Source of the DNA: Ignavibacteriae bacterium HGW-Ignavibacteriae-2
GTDB lineage: Bacteria; Bacteroidota; Ignavibacteria; Ignavibacteriales; Melioribacteraceae
DNA: 40,413 nucleotides
Reading direction: 5' to 3'
Assembly: GCA_002839805.1 (NCBI GenBank)
Contig: PGYT01000058.1
Coordinates: 1 to 40,413 of the forward strand
Shown here in pieces: positions 1 to 8,183 of this stretch; the stretch's first letter is position 1; the number at the start of each line of letters is the position of its first letter. A program made the position numbers and the translations under genes. The notes under the pieces were generated by a model. That model ran no database searches. It saw nothing but the letters and a program-made list of their open reading frames with translations, and was not told the DNA's origin.

Positions 1-221
1 TGTTCATCATGTTTCTTTAATTCTTTAGCCAGTGTAAATCCGTCTTTTTTGGGCATCATAACATCCAGAATACATAAATCATATTGATTACCGGCAAACA
101 ATAAAGATCCTTCCAGCCCATCTTTCGCATGTGTAACTACAAATCCTTTAACATTCAGATATTCTTTAAGAATTGTACCCAAATTAATATCATCCTCTAC
201 GAGTAAAATTTTATTATTCAT
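1..221 (-). CDS. OmpR-family response regulator, N-terminal part (runs off the window)
   Basis: Only the first 73 codons are inside the window, starting at the ATG at 221 and leaving at base 1. The translation opens MNNKILLVEDDINLG, the phospho-acceptor acidic pair (E9, D10, D11) of a CheY-like receiver domain. It continues to CILDVMMPKKDG, which carries the phosphorylatable aspartate followed by the MMPKKDG loop. The start overlaps the end of the upstream histidine kinase by 8 bases (214-221), so the two are translationally coupled and form a two-component pair. The output domain is outside the window. The OmpR/PhoB class is inferred from the kinase type and from the 10-11 bp spaced direct repeats upstream of the operon. 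Confidence 0.9.
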   Translation of the reverse strand, partial: MNNKILLVEDDINLGTILKEYLNVKGFVVTHAKDGLEGSLLFAGNQYDLCILDVMMPKKDGFTLAKELKKHDE

Positions 222-1788
222 TTTTACCCTGTGGAATTTTAATTATAAAGGTAGTGCCTTCGTTTAATTTACTGCTTACCTCTATTGTTCCATTATGAGC
301 CTCAACCATCTTCTTAACATAACTCAAACCAACTCCATTCCCTTTTACATTGTGGATATTACCTGTGGGCACTCTGTAAAACGTATCAAATATTTTATTT
401 AGGTTTTGTTTACTTATACCAATGCCGTTATCCTTTATTTTAATCGCACAATATTTATTGTAAACAAACGTTTCAACGTTAATTAAGGGATTTGAAGAAG
501 AGTATTTTAAAGCATTGTCAATTAGATTATTTATAATATTAGTCAGGTGGAATCTGTCAGCAAATACGTACAGCTGATCATTAATATTATTAATGTTTAT
601 GGCGCCGTTAATTTGTTCGAATTTAGCTTTGTAGTTATCAACTACTTCATTGACAATTTTATTAATATCCAAATATTCTTTTTTCAACTCAAACTCGCCT
701 TTTTCTATTGCAGCGGTGTTCAACAAATTTTCCACAAGATGCGATAAACGATTGTTCTCATCACGAATAATTTTACTGTAACGATTTACGGATTCCAATT
801 TTTGCAATATTTGGGGTTCGTTTAAAATATCACAAGCGAGAGAAATTGTTGAGATAGGAGTTTTAAACTCGTGAGTGATATTATTGATTAAATCATTTTT
901 AATCTCTGTAATTTTTTTCTGGAGTATAAGCATTCGTATGGTTTTAAAAAACACACCAATTATAATTATTAGAAGTATTACGGAAATAACTAAAACAATT
1001 GAAATGGACTTAATTATATATGATTGCTGTGAAGGAAAACTTACTGAAAGAAATCTTGCTTTGTTAAATATATCATCAGGATTAATTTGTATTCGATGAT
1101 CTGTCGCTACTATTTTTTGGGGGGAATTTGTTTTGGCTGAATTAAATTGCGCGTTTTTTTCCTCAGTTATCAGTTTAAATGAATATTTCGCTGAAATACC
1201 TTTGTTTAATAATTCGTTTCTCAACATGGAATCTATTGAGTTCAAATTGTACTCTTTTTCATCGCTTCCCTCTGAACGAAAATGTATTAATTCCTCAACA
1301 ACTTCGTTTACAAGAAGAGACTTATTAATAATTACAGTATCAATTCTGGTCTTTATTACTTTAACTCCTTCGTTTGAAGCAATAGTATCTGAAGAAATCG
1401 ATACTATTCTTTCCTTTTGATGATTTGTGTCATCTGAACTTTTTAGGTCTAAAAAAACGTTCAGTTTATCCATAGTTTTACGGTTTTGCTTTTCTGTTAA
1501 AACTTGCTTCTCTTCATTCCATTTAATATTTGATTTATTATTTAGAGAATCATGTTCTATAAAAAAAACATCTTCTCCCGTTCTGCCTAATTTTTTTACA
1601 ATGATATTAGCTGTTTCGGTTTTATTTAACTTTTTTACTACTTCTTCCAATGCCATATTTACATTTATATTGAAACGAATTCCTTCAATTGTTATCGCGT
1701 TAGTAATCCAATAATATTGAACGGCGATAAGTCCAATTACTGCAAGCGCCATTATTGTTACTACAATATTTATTTTTTTCTCTTTCAT
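214..1788 (-). CDS. Membrane sensor histidine kinase of a two-component system
   Basis: A 524-residue inner-membrane sensor kinase that should autophosphorylate and pass the phosphate to the regulator encoded by the overlapping next gene. One membrane helix lies at about residues 8-28 and a second at about 262-282. Between them is a roughly 230-residue periplasmic sensor region rich in Lys, Asn and Glu, with no recognisable fold. The HisKA domain has NNITHEFKTPIS with H306 as the phospho-acceptor. The ATPase domain shows the N box (NNLIDNALKYS, about 420-430), G1 box (DNGIGI, 453-458), F box (FDTFYRVP) and G2 box (GNGVGLSYVKKM). All catalytic boxes are intact. No HAMP domain is visible. The ligand is unknown. 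The divergent secreted repeat protein on the other side of the promoter region is a candidate target or partner. Confidence 0.93.
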   Translation of the reverse strand: MKEKKINIVVTIMALAVIGLIAVQYYWITNAITIEGIRFNINVNMALEEVVKKLNKTETANIIVKKLGRTGEDVFFIEHDSLNNKSNIKWNEEKQVLTEKQNRKTMDKLNVFLDLKSSDDTNHQKERIVSISSDTIASNEGVKVIKTRIDTVIINKSLLVNEVVEELIHFRSEGSDEKEYNLNSIDSMLRNELLNKGISAKYSFKLITEEKNAQFNSAKTNSPQKIVATDHRIQINPDDIFNKARFLSVSFPSQQSYIIKSISIVLVISVILLIIIIGVFFKTIRMLILQKKITEIKNDLINNITHEFKTPISTISLACDILNEPQILQKLESVNRYSKIIRDENNRLSHLVENLLNTAAIEKGEFELKKEYLDINKIVNEVVDNYKAKFEQINGAININNINDQLYVFADRFHLTNIINNLIDNALKYSSSNPLINVETFVYNKYCAIKIKDNGIGISKQNLNKIFDTFYRVPTGNIHNVKGNGVGLSYVKKMVEAHNGTIEVSSKLNEGTTFIIKIPQGKNE

Positions 1789-1828
1789 CAGTGCTAAAAT
1801 AGTTTTTTGCTGATTATAATTCAGCCAT

Positions 1829-1865
1829 TTAACATTTTTTAACAGTTCTTAACAACTCTTTAACA
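1829..1865 (+). promoter_or_regulatory. Four TTAACA direct repeats, probable response-regulator operator
   Basis: TTAACA occurs at 1829-1834, 1839-1844, 1849-1854 and 1860-1865, that is, at 10, 10 and 11 base periodicity on one face of the helix. Tandem hexamers with 4-5 base spacers are the classic arrangement for OmpR/PhoB-family regulators (known family behaviour). The array lies between the two-component operon (minus) and the divergent secreted-protein gene (plus). The last repeat sits 21 bases upstream of TATGTTTA (1887-1894), a weak match to the TAnnTTTG -7 element, so the array would reach into the -33 region of the plus-strand promoter. Binding by the adjacent regulator is inferred. 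Confidence 0.6.
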
Positions 1866-1926
1866 ATATTTTATACGTCAAAGCAATATGTTTAGATAAA
1901 TTATTTCAACAAACTATGGAGTTAAT

Positions 1927-2940
1927 ATGACCGCGATCAACAACAGATATTTAGCTAGTCTTCTATTCCTTCTTTTATTTAGTTCTTTTGTTTTAGCGCA
2001 AAACGATTCAAATAAAAATTTGGATGAAAAATTGAAATCGATTAAAGGAGATATAGAAAAAATTACTGTCTCCACAAATTCGGGCGACGTTGTTTTTATC
2101 GGCAAAGAAGCCGAAAATTTGTTAAAAAGATTAAAAAACAAATCTGTAGTTTTCAAAAAATTGTCGGACTCACACGATAATATGTTTTTTGATGAAGATT
2201 CGGGGCGGATAAAAAAAGAAGTTAAAGTTGAGGAAGAAAATGGAAAGAAAAAAGTAACTATAACCACTACCGAAAATGGTGAGAAAAAAACCGAATCTTT
2301 TTCCGGTGCAGAAGCCGAGCAAAAACTAAAAGAAATTAATGAAGAGAAAGATTTTAATTTTACAGATAAAGATGGGAAAAAATTTATTATTAAAAAGAAA
2401 CATGGCAAAAATATTAAATGGATTGACGAGGATGACGATGTGATATTTTTCCATGATTCTGATGATGCTAAAAAAGAGATAGAAGTAAAAGTTGAAAAAA
2501 CGGATGACGGATTAAAAGTTATTGTGAAAAATGAAGTTGATGGTAAAGTTAATGTTAAAGTATTTGAAGGTGAAGAAGCGGAAGAATTTTTAGAAGGGGA
2601 GGATGAATGTAATGTTTTTAAAATTAATATTGATAATGACGACCCGCATCATTTGATGTTCAAAACAAAAACAAGTGGAAAACATATGAATGCTGACTCT
2701 ATTTTTGAATGGGTTGATAAAGATGATAAATTAAAAACCACAAAAAAAATAAATGTGGAAGTTATTGACGGTGTAAAAAAATTAACCGTGACTACGAAAG
2801 AAAACGGGGAAGAAAAAACAGAACTATATGAAGGCGAAGAAGCGGACAAATATCTTGAAAAAATGGAAAAAGACGATTTATTAAAAAATGAACTCAAAGA
2901 CGGCGAAAACCAAAAAATTATTATTAAGAGGAAAAAATAA
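1927..2940 (+). CDS. Secreted, highly charged protein with three internal repeats
   Basis: I recognise no named family. The 337-residue product has a clear signal peptide (MTAINNRYLASLLFLLLFSSF, cleavage near VLAQ at 22-25), so it is exported. The mature part is built from three repeats of about 80-90 residues. Their best-conserved cores are at about 96-135, 181-222 and 272-311, each of the form KK-x-V/I-x-V-E … V-x-V/T … FxGEEAE-x-x-L. A partial fourth copy near residues 56-69 has GKEAENLLKRL. Between cores lie acidic W-x-D-E/K-D-D segments, and the protein ends in lysines (KIIIKRKK). Composition is dominated by K, E and D. GGAG precedes the ATG by 5 bases. It is divergent from the two-component operon across the TTAACA array, which suggests it is the regulated output. 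Metal or polyanion binding is conceivable but unsupported. Confidence 0.75.
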   Translation: MTAINNRYLASLLFLLLFSSFVLAQNDSNKNLDEKLKSIKGDIEKITVSTNSGDVVFIGKEAENLLKRLKNKSVVFKKLSDSHDNMFFDEDSGRIKKEVKVEEENGKKKVTITTTENGEKKTESFSGAEAEQKLKEINEEKDFNFTDKDGKKFIIKKKHGKNIKWIDEDDDVIFFHDSDDAKKEIEVKVEKTDDGLKVIVKNEVDGKVNVKVFEGEEAEEFLEGEDECNVFKINIDNDDPHHLMFKTKTSGKHMNADSIFEWVDKDDKLKTTKKINVEVIDGVKKLTVTTKENGEEKTELYEGEEADKYLEKMEKDDLLKNELKDGENQKIIIKRKK

Positions 2941-2998
2941 ATTTCACAATTAATATAACTTATCTGCAAATAATATAATTTTTGTAATCTTTCGTGAT

Positions 2999-3033
2999 AA
3001 TGGGGTTTACTGTGAAAACCCCATTGTTATTTC
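2999..3033 (+). terminator. Hairpin terminator after the secreted repeat protein
   Basis: A perfect 10-base-pair inverted repeat, AATGGGGTTT at 2999-3008 and AAACCCCATT at 3016-3025, encloses a 7-base loop. It is followed by a moderately T-rich stretch (TGTTATTTC). It lies about 60 bases after the stop codon at 2940, as expected for intrinsic termination of that gene. Confidence 0.7.
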
Positions 3034-3317
3034 ATATCAGCACTTAATGAGTTAAAACATTATAATCCTGCGTAGATTTTGGGAGAAATCGAGATAATTA
3101 TATATAATCTATACAATAGTTGAACAATAACTTACAACATACCAAATTATTATAAAATAGCACTCAAAATAAAACCTCGATATAATAAGCTATTGTTGAT
3201 CCTTAATGATTGTGTCGTAACAATTATGTAATAATTTTTATCACTACGGGAACTATGCAACCTATACAAATGTTATGCATGTAATTGTCAAATTTTAATC
3301 CTTTATCAGAGGTTATA
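3034..3317. other. AT-rich intergenic region upstream of the ECF sigma factor
   Basis: This stretch between the terminator and the sigma factor start contains no convincing gene. It should hold the sigma promoter, but I cannot fix one. It is strongly AT-rich with several short imperfect repeats (TAACAATTA and TAATAATTTT near 3217-3240) and no RNA structure that I recognise. Confidence 0.5.
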
Positions 3318-3920
3318 ATGCAAACATTACATATAATAGCTAAAGAAGTTAATAAAAACTCCGAATTTGAGGTTTTAGTAATTCCCAATCAAACGGCATT
3401 AAAAAATTATGCACTTAAATTAACCCGAAATGAAGAAGATGCTGAAGATCTTGTACAGGAAACGTTGTTTAAGGCGTTTAGATTTTTCGACAAATTTGAA
3501 AAAGGATCTAATATTAAAGCTTGGCTCTTTATGATACTTAAAAATACATTTATAAATATCTACAGGAAAACCAGCAAGGAACCATCAAAAGTTGATTATG
3601 ATGATGTTGATAATTTTTATGAAAATATTAAACCCGGTGAAATAAAATTCGAACATTCCTCCGATGATGCTTATGGTAAATTGCTCGATGACGATATGTC
3701 CAAAGCAATAGCTTTTTTACCTCTTGATTTCCGTACTATTATAATTTTAAGTGATATTGAGGGTTATTCATACGAAGAAATTGCTGATTTTATTGATAGA
3801 CCGGTCGGTACAGTAAGATCTCGATTACATAGAGCTCGTAAAATGCTGTATTCCAAACTTTATAATTATGCTGAACAAAAAGGTTTTGTGAATTCCCGCA
3901 CGAAAATAATAGCTGCATAA
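3318..3920 (+). CDS. ECF-type RNA polymerase sigma factor (sigma-70 family)
   Basis: A 200-residue group 4 sigma factor. Region 2 is seen in [20 protein letters not shown] followed by [10 protein letters not shown], and region 4 as [20 protein letters not shown] with the helix-turn-helix [16 protein letters not shown] place the start at the ATG at 3318, preceded by AGAGG at 3308-3312. An in-frame TTG at 3285 would add 11 residues but lacks a ribosome binding site. No anti-sigma factor lies on either side: upstream is the secreted repeat protein and downstream a transporter ATPase. It is therefore either an orphan controlled by another route or partnered elsewhere. The C-terminal tail after the HTH ([19 protein letters not shown]) is short and basic. 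Confidence 0.92.
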   Translation: MQTLHIIAKEVNKNSEFEVLVIPNQTALKNYALKLTRNEEDAEDLVQETLFKAFRFFDKFEKGSNIKAWLFMILKNTFINIYRKTSKEPSKVDYDDVDNFYENIKPGEIKFEHSSDDAYGKLLDDDMSKAIAFLPLDFRTIIILSDIEGYSYEEIADFIDRPVGTVRSRLHRARKMLYSKLYNYAEQKGFVNSRTKIIAA

Positions 3921-3980
3921 AACTAAAGCGTTTTTGATTTAACGATTTTTATATTTATAAGGCAAGCAAGAAAATATCCA

Positions 3981-3988
3981 TATATTTG
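3981..3988 (+). promoter_or_regulatory. TATATTTG -7 element upstream of the MlaF-like gene
   Basis: The octamer TATATTTG matches the TAnnTTTG -7 element of Bacteroidota-type housekeeping promoters and is identical to those before rpsT, arsR and glyS in this window. Initiation would fall within about 10 bases of the ATG at 4003, giving an almost leaderless message. No good TTTG element is seen at the right distance upstream, so confidence is moderate. Confidence 0.45.
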
Positions 3989-4002
3989 TTTAATTTTGTT
4001 TT

Positions 4003-4734
4003 ATGATTGAAATAAAAAATCTTCATAAAAGTTTTAACTCGAAGAATGTATTATGCGGAGTTGATCTTCAAATTGAAAGCGGAGAAGCTCTTGCTATTAT
4101 TGGTCCGAGCGGATGCGGCAAAAGTGTTCTCCTTAAACATATTGTTGGGCTTCTGCTCCCTGACGAAGGAGAGGTTTATGTTGAGGGGAAAAACTTACAA
4201 TTGTTAAATATGGACGAACTTTACAAAATTCGTCAGAAATTCGGATTTCTTTTTCAGGGCGCTGCGCTATTTGACTCAATGACTGTTGAGGAAAACATTT
4301 CTTTGCCTCTTGTGGAACATAACGGTACTTTAGATAAATCCTTTCTTTCTAAAACTGTTGCAGAAAAGTTAGAGTTAGTTGGACTGTCGGGAATAGAAAA
4401 GCTTAAACCATCCGAGTTATCCGGAGGAATGAAAAAACGAGTAGGTCTTGCACGCGCACTGGTTACAAATCCAGAATATATTTTGTATGACGAACCTACA
4501 ACCGGATTGGACCCAATAACTTCTGATTCCATAGATGAACTTATTAAAGAGTTGAACGATAAATTAACCGTCACATCAATAATTGTAACGCATGATATGT
4601 TTAGTGTTAAAAATGTAGCGGATAAAATTTCGATGATGCATGATGGCAAAATTTATTTTTCCGGCACACCTAATGACATTATACAAAGTAATGATCCGAT
4701 AGTAGTAAATTTCATCAAAAGAACCGGCTTCTAA
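4003..4734 (+). CDS. mlaF: ABC transporter ATPase, MlaF/Ttg2A type
   Basis: A 243-residue ATP-binding subunit. Walker A is GPSGCGKS (about 34-41), followed by the Q-loop region FGFLFQGAALFDSMTVEENI, the signature LSGGMKKRVGLARAL, Walker B ILYDEPTTGLDP and the switch histidine in IIVTHD. FQGAALFDSMTV and LSGGMKKR are typical of the Mla/Ttg2 subfamily, which with an MlaE permease and an MCE-domain MlaD protein moves phospholipids across the envelope between inner and outer membranes. The permease and MCE genes are not adjacent, because an ECF sigma factor and radA flank it. The partners must therefore be encoded elsewhere, or the assignment is only to the subfamily. No Shine-Dalgarno sequence precedes the ATG, consistent with a near-leaderless transcript. 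Confidence 0.82.
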   Translation: MIEIKNLHKSFNSKNVLCGVDLQIESGEALAIIGPSGCGKSVLLKHIVGLLLPDEGEVYVEGKNLQLLNMDELYKIRQKFGFLFQGAALFDSMTVEENISLPLVEHNGTLDKSFLSKTVAEKLELVGLSGIEKLKPSELSGGMKKRVGLARALVTNPEYILYDEPTTGLDPITSDSIDELIKELNDKLTVTSIIVTHDMFSVKNVADKISMMHDGKIYFSGTPNDIIQSNDPIVVNFIKRTGF

Positions 4735-4774
4735 ATAAATATTTATTTCCCCTAATGGGATTTCCAAACACCTG

Positions 4775-6121
4775 ATGTCAAAAAAAAGAATTAAATATAT
4801 CTGCACCGAATGCGGCTACGAATCCTTAAAGTGGCTGGGCAAATGCCCTACATGCAATTCCTGGAATACTTTTACAGAAGAATTTGTTGAGGAAAAACGG
4901 TCGTTAAAAATTGCATACAAAGAACCTGAGATAACAAAACTGACTGGGGAATTTAAGAATGAAGAATACAGGCTAAAAACAAATATCGACGAATTTGACC
5001 GCGTGCTTGGCGGTGGTATAACTAACGGTTCTGTAATCCTGATAGGAGGTGACCCCGGTATTGGCAAATCCACACTTGTAATGCAAGCTGCTTCCAAAAT
5101 TGAAAATGAAGTGCTATACGTAACCGGAGAAGAGTCTGTTAGGCAAATTAACATGAGGGCAACCAGACTTAATGTAAAATCGGAAAGAATTTCTATTCTT
5201 GCTGAAACCGATTTGGATATAATTATCAATACTATTGAAAAACTTAATCCCTCCGTCGTTATAATCGATTCTATTCAGACTGTTGCTAAGCAGGATTTAG
5301 ATAATGCACCTGGAACAATTACTCAAATACGGGAATGTGCCTCCAGTTTAATGCAATTAGCGAAGTCAAAAAACTTTTCTGTTATTCTAATCGGGCATGT
5401 TACAAAGGAGGGATTTATAGCCGGTCCTAAAATTCTTGAGCATATGGTAGATACAGTGCTTCAATTTGAAGGCGAAAAAAATCATTCCTATAGGATTTTA
5501 CGATCTCAAAAAAACCGTTTTGGAAGTACAAATGAGATTGGAATATTCGAAATGCATGATACAGGGTTAAATGAAGTTAAAAATCCAAGTGAAATATTTT
5601 TGGCTGAACATACAGGTGATGTAACAGGATCTGTAATAACGGCAAGTATTGAGGGGACAAGACCCGTTTTAATGGAAGTTCAAGCACTTGTTACTCCTTC
5701 CAACTATGGTAATCCGCAGCGCGTCGCGACTGGTTTCGATTATAGAAGACTTTCCATTTTACTGGCGGTACTAGAAAAACGAGCCGGTTTAAAAATATCA
5801 GCAAGTAATGTTTTTCTTAATATGGCAGGCGGTTTAAGGATTGACGAACCCGCTGTTGATTTAGCTATCTGTTGTGCAATTGCTTCCAGTTTCAAAGATA
5901 TTTCAATCAATAATAAAACAGTTGTTATTGGTGAAGTGGGTCTGGGTGGTGAAGTTCGCGGTGTAAGCAACATTGAGAAAAGAATTGTGGAGGCGGAAAA
6001 ACTGGGATTCGAAAAAATACTAATACCAGATAAGAATAGAAAATTAGTAAAATCTTTCAAGTCGCTTGTTATTGTACCCGTAAGTAATTTAAAAACTGCC
6101 CTAGATCATCTTATTTTTTAA
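4775..6121 (+). CDS. radA: DNA repair protein RadA (Sms)
   Basis: 448 residues, the normal length for RadA, a RecA-like ATPase that processes recombination intermediates through branch migration. The N-terminal C4 zinc finger has C10, C13, C24 and C27. Walker A is GGDPGIGKST (91-100) and Walker B is in VVIIDSIQT. The RadA-specific KNRFG motif is at 246-250. The C-terminal Lon-protease-like domain follows (about 270-448, beginning near LAEHTGDVTGSVI) without an obvious protease active site, as is usual in RadA. It follows the MlaF-like gene after 40 bases on the same strand but is functionally unrelated to it. It converges with the zinc-ribbon gene downstream. Confidence 0.97.
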   Translation: MSKKRIKYICTECGYESLKWLGKCPTCNSWNTFTEEFVEEKRSLKIAYKEPEITKLTGEFKNEEYRLKTNIDEFDRVLGGGITNGSVILIGGDPGIGKSTLVMQAASKIENEVLYVTGEESVRQINMRATRLNVKSERISILAETDLDIIINTIEKLNPSVVIIDSIQTVAKQDLDNAPGTITQIRECASSLMQLAKSKNFSVILIGHVTKEGFIAGPKILEHMVDTVLQFEGEKNHSYRILRSQKNRFGSTNEIGIFEMHDTGLNEVKNPSEIFLAEHTGDVTGSVITASIEGTRPVLMEVQALVTPSNYGNPQRVATGFDYRRLSILLAVLEKRAGLKISASNVFLNMAGGLRIDEPAVDLAICCAIASSFKDISINNKTVVIGEVGLGGEVRGVSNIEKRIVEAEKLGFEKILIPDKNRKLVKSFKSLVIVPVSNLKTALDHLIF

Positions 6122-6207
6122 CACTTAAACGGACTGGTCGTTTTGCCATTCCGAATCCTATAGCGGACAAGAAATTAGAAAAATTAATTATTTTCCTCAA
6201 ATTTCTT

Positions 6208-6232
6208 AATTGTTCAAATTTGCCGAACAATT
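6208..6232. terminator. Possible bidirectional hairpin between convergent genes
   Basis: AATTGTTC (6208-6215) and GAACAATT (6225-6232) form an 8-base-pair perfect stem with a 9-base loop. It lies between the convergent radA and zinc-ribbon genes. Neither side has a strong T-run, so termination is plausible from position but not certain. Confidence 0.4.
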
Positions 6233-6274
6233 TCGAAATGACAATTTCAACTTATTATTCGCGGCAAAAAATTA

Positions 6275-7006
6275 TTAAATTTTCTCTTCGGCAGTGGTCG
6301 AAATTTCCGCTGAAACAAGCATTCTACCGCAGGATTCGCACGTAAAAACCCTTTTATTCTGCCTTATTTCAATTTGTCTTTGAGCCGGAATTACATTATG
6401 GCATCCGCTGCAAGCGCCTCTGTTAATTGTAGCCACTGCAGTGCCTGCCAATGCTTTTCTTATTCGCATATATGTATTTAAATCATTTCGTTTAACTGTT
6501 TCTGCAATTTTGTCCCGTTGAACTCTTAGTTTTTCTTCTTCACGTTCGTTGGTTTTAATTATTTTCTTCAGTTCGGCTTCTTTTATTTTTAGTTCTTCTA
6601 CCTTTTCTTCCAACTGCGGAGTAAGATCTTTTATCTCCAATTTTAATTTTTCTGCCAAATCTTCTAAAGCGATATTCTCATTCTCAAATTTACTGATGCT
6701 TTCTTCTGTGTGATCAATTTCTTTAGTAAGAGCATCATACTCTTTATTATTGCGTACCTGATAAAGTTGCGCCTTAAATTTTTTGAGATTTATTTTGAAT
6801 CGTTCGATTTCTTCTTCGTTGTTTTTCCGTTTTTCGAGCGATTCTTTTTTCTCTTTCTCTTTTACATCAATTTGATCTTTTGTGGCTTGAATTTTCCCGC
6901 TCAGCTCATTTACGGCCAGCGGCAAATCACCTCGTAACTCCTCTAACTCATCTAATTGATCATCAATAAGTTGAAGTTGATAGAGCGTAGTCAAACGATT
7001 AATCAA
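6275..7006 (-). CDS. Coiled-coil protein with C-terminal C4 zinc ribbon (COG1579/CT398 type)
   Basis: 243 residues. Residues about 10-175 are an almost unbroken heptad-rich, Glu/Lys-rich antiparallel coiled coil. The C-terminus is a zinc ribbon with two CxxC pairs, C199/C202 (ACSGCHN) and C223/C226 (TCESCGRML). This is the layout of the conserved zinc-ribbon family often found next to Nif3-family genes. The exact biochemical role is not established, and nucleic-acid or protein bridging is usually proposed. The nif3-like gene is immediately upstream on the same strand, ending 13 bases before this start, so the two almost certainly form an operon. This conserved pairing strengthens both assignments. 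Confidence 0.88.
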   Translation of the reverse strand: MINRLTTLYQLQLIDDQLDELEELRGDLPLAVNELSGKIQATKDQIDVKEKEKKESLEKRKNNEEEIERFKINLKKFKAQLYQVRNNKEYDALTKEIDHTEESISKFENENIALEDLAEKLKLEIKDLTPQLEEKVEELKIKEAELKKIIKTNEREEEKLRVQRDKIAETVKRNDLNTYMRIRKALAGTAVATINRGACSGCHNVIPAQRQIEIRQNKRVFTCESCGRMLVSAEISTTAEEKI

Positions 7007-7019
7007 TTTGTTTACTCCT

Positions 7020-8135
7020 TCATTTATTAAAAAATTTGACCGGATTGGTTGAACCGGTATATTTAAAAATATTTATACTATCGCCGGATTCGGCAATTAT
7101 TTTTTTTATTTTTTGTTTTACGGCATTTAAAGAATGAATTTCTGTCTCGTAGTGACCTGCGTCTATGAATAAAATTTTATTCTCGGCATCTTGAAAAGGA
7201 TGATATTTAATGTCGGCTGTAACAAAGGCATCCGCGTTTTTCCCAATTGCATTAGATAATAATTCTGCGCCGCTTCCGCCGCAGACAGCTATTCTTTTTA
7301 TTAGATTATTTTTGCCGCTGCAATATCTCAAATTATTTGTTTTTAGGGATTTACATACATGAGCTAAAAAGTTTTTTGTATTCATGGGAATTTCGAGATC
7401 ACCTATAGCGCCAAATCCATAATTGCTATTTTTGTTTTTTACAGGATATACATCATAAGCAGGTTCTTCGTAAGGATGAGTTTTAACGAGAGCTGAAATT
7501 GCTTTATTTAAGTTCCATTTAGGGACTAAAATTTCTAATCTTATTTCAGGAACTGTTTCAAGTTTGTTCTTTTTCCCGACTGCCGGATTGCTTAAAGTAT
7601 TCCCCCAAAATGTGCCGTTACCCTCGAGTTTGAAACTACACTTACTGTAATCTCCAATTTCGCCAGCTCCGGAGGCAAATATTGAGACAGCAACTTTTTC
7701 TACTGATTCTGACGGTACAAATACTACAAGTTTATATTGATCGTCAGAGGAGTTTTCAAGAAAAGATATATTTTTCAAACCTAAAGTACGAGCGAGTTCA
7801 AAACTCACTCCGCCTCTTGTAAAATCCAAATTAGTATGCGCCGAATAAAGAGTTATATCGTTTTTAATTAGTTCTGCTATAAGTTTGGATTTTGTATCGT
7901 TTGAGGTTTCAATTTTTTTAAGTGGTCTGAAAATGAAAGGATGATGTGTGAAAATAAAGTTGCATTTATTCTTAATAGCTTGCCTCAAGGATTTTTCGTC
8001 GAGCTCAAGTGTAAGAAAAATGTTGGAGATTTTTGATTTCCCGGAGCCAACTTGTATTCCGACATTATCCTCATTCCAAGCAACACCTGGCGGTGCCCAG
8101 TTTTCAATATGTTTTATAAGTTCTTCTGCCTGCAT
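7020..8135 (-). CDS. Nif3-like dinuclear metal-centre protein (YqfO type)
   Basis: 371 residues from the ATG at 8135. The N-terminal Nif3 half has WNEDNVGIQVG, the metal ligands FTHHPFIFRPLKKI and SAHTNLD. The C-terminal half has CGGSGAEL, ADIKYHPFQDA and DAGHYETE. Between them (about 130-240) is the PII/CutA-like insert of the long YqfO form, including HPYEEPAYDVYP. The family is widespread and assembles as hexamers; it has been linked to GTP cyclohydrolase-like or metal-handling activity, without a settled function. An in-frame GTG at 8153 would add six residues but lies inside the stem of an intrinsic terminator, so I prefer the ATG. No Shine-Dalgarno is present next to this ATG; the preceding bases are a T-tract. 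Confidence 0.88.
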   Translation of the reverse strand: MQAEELIKHIENWAPPGVAWNEDNVGIQVGSGKSKISNIFLTLELDEKSLRQAIKNKCNFIFTHHPFIFRPLKKIETSNDTKSKLIAELIKNDITLYSAHTNLDFTRGGVSFELARTLGLKNISFLENSSDDQYKLVVFVPSESVEKVAVSIFASGAGEIGDYSKCSFKLEGNGTFWGNTLSNPAVGKKNKLETVPEIRLEILVPKWNLNKAISALVKTHPYEEPAYDVYPVKNKNSNYGFGAIGDLEIPMNTKNFLAHVCKSLKTNNLRYCSGKNNLIKRIAVCGGSGAELLSNAIGKNADAFVTADIKYHPFQDAENKILFIDAGHYETEIHSLNAVKQKIKKIIAESGDSINIFKYTGSTNPVKFFNK

Positions 8136-8136
8136 A

Positions 8137-8176
8137 AATAAAAAAAAATGCACCCCGATTATTAGAGGTGCATTTT
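8137..8176 (-). terminator. Intrinsic terminator directly abutting the nif3-like start codon
   Basis: Read on the minus strand, AAAATGCACC (8176-8145 arms: 8167-8176 and 8145-8154) folds into a 10-base-pair perfect stem with a 12-base loop. The 3' arm runs directly into a run of T residues, and the ATG of the nif3-like gene follows one base after it. It would terminate transcripts coming from ispG or from the small ORF upstream. The nif3-like gene must therefore be expressed through read-through or conditional antitermination, unless there is a promoter I cannot see. Confidence 0.8.
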
Positions 8177-8183
8177 GGTTTTT

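Noticed and set aside
1914-2969. Long minus-strand frames opposite the secreted repeat protein
   Set aside because: They are shadows of the Lys/Glu-rich coding bias (antisense Phe/Ser-rich), without ribosome sites or similarity.
3285-3317. TTG start that would extend the ECF sigma factor by 11 residues
   Set aside because: No ribosome binding site precedes it, while AGAGG lies directly before the ATG at 3318, which is where the conserved region begins.
8136-8153. GTG start for the nif3-like gene
   Set aside because: It lies within the stem of the terminator hairpin and adds only MHFFLF, without a ribosome site; the ATG at 8135 fits the family start.
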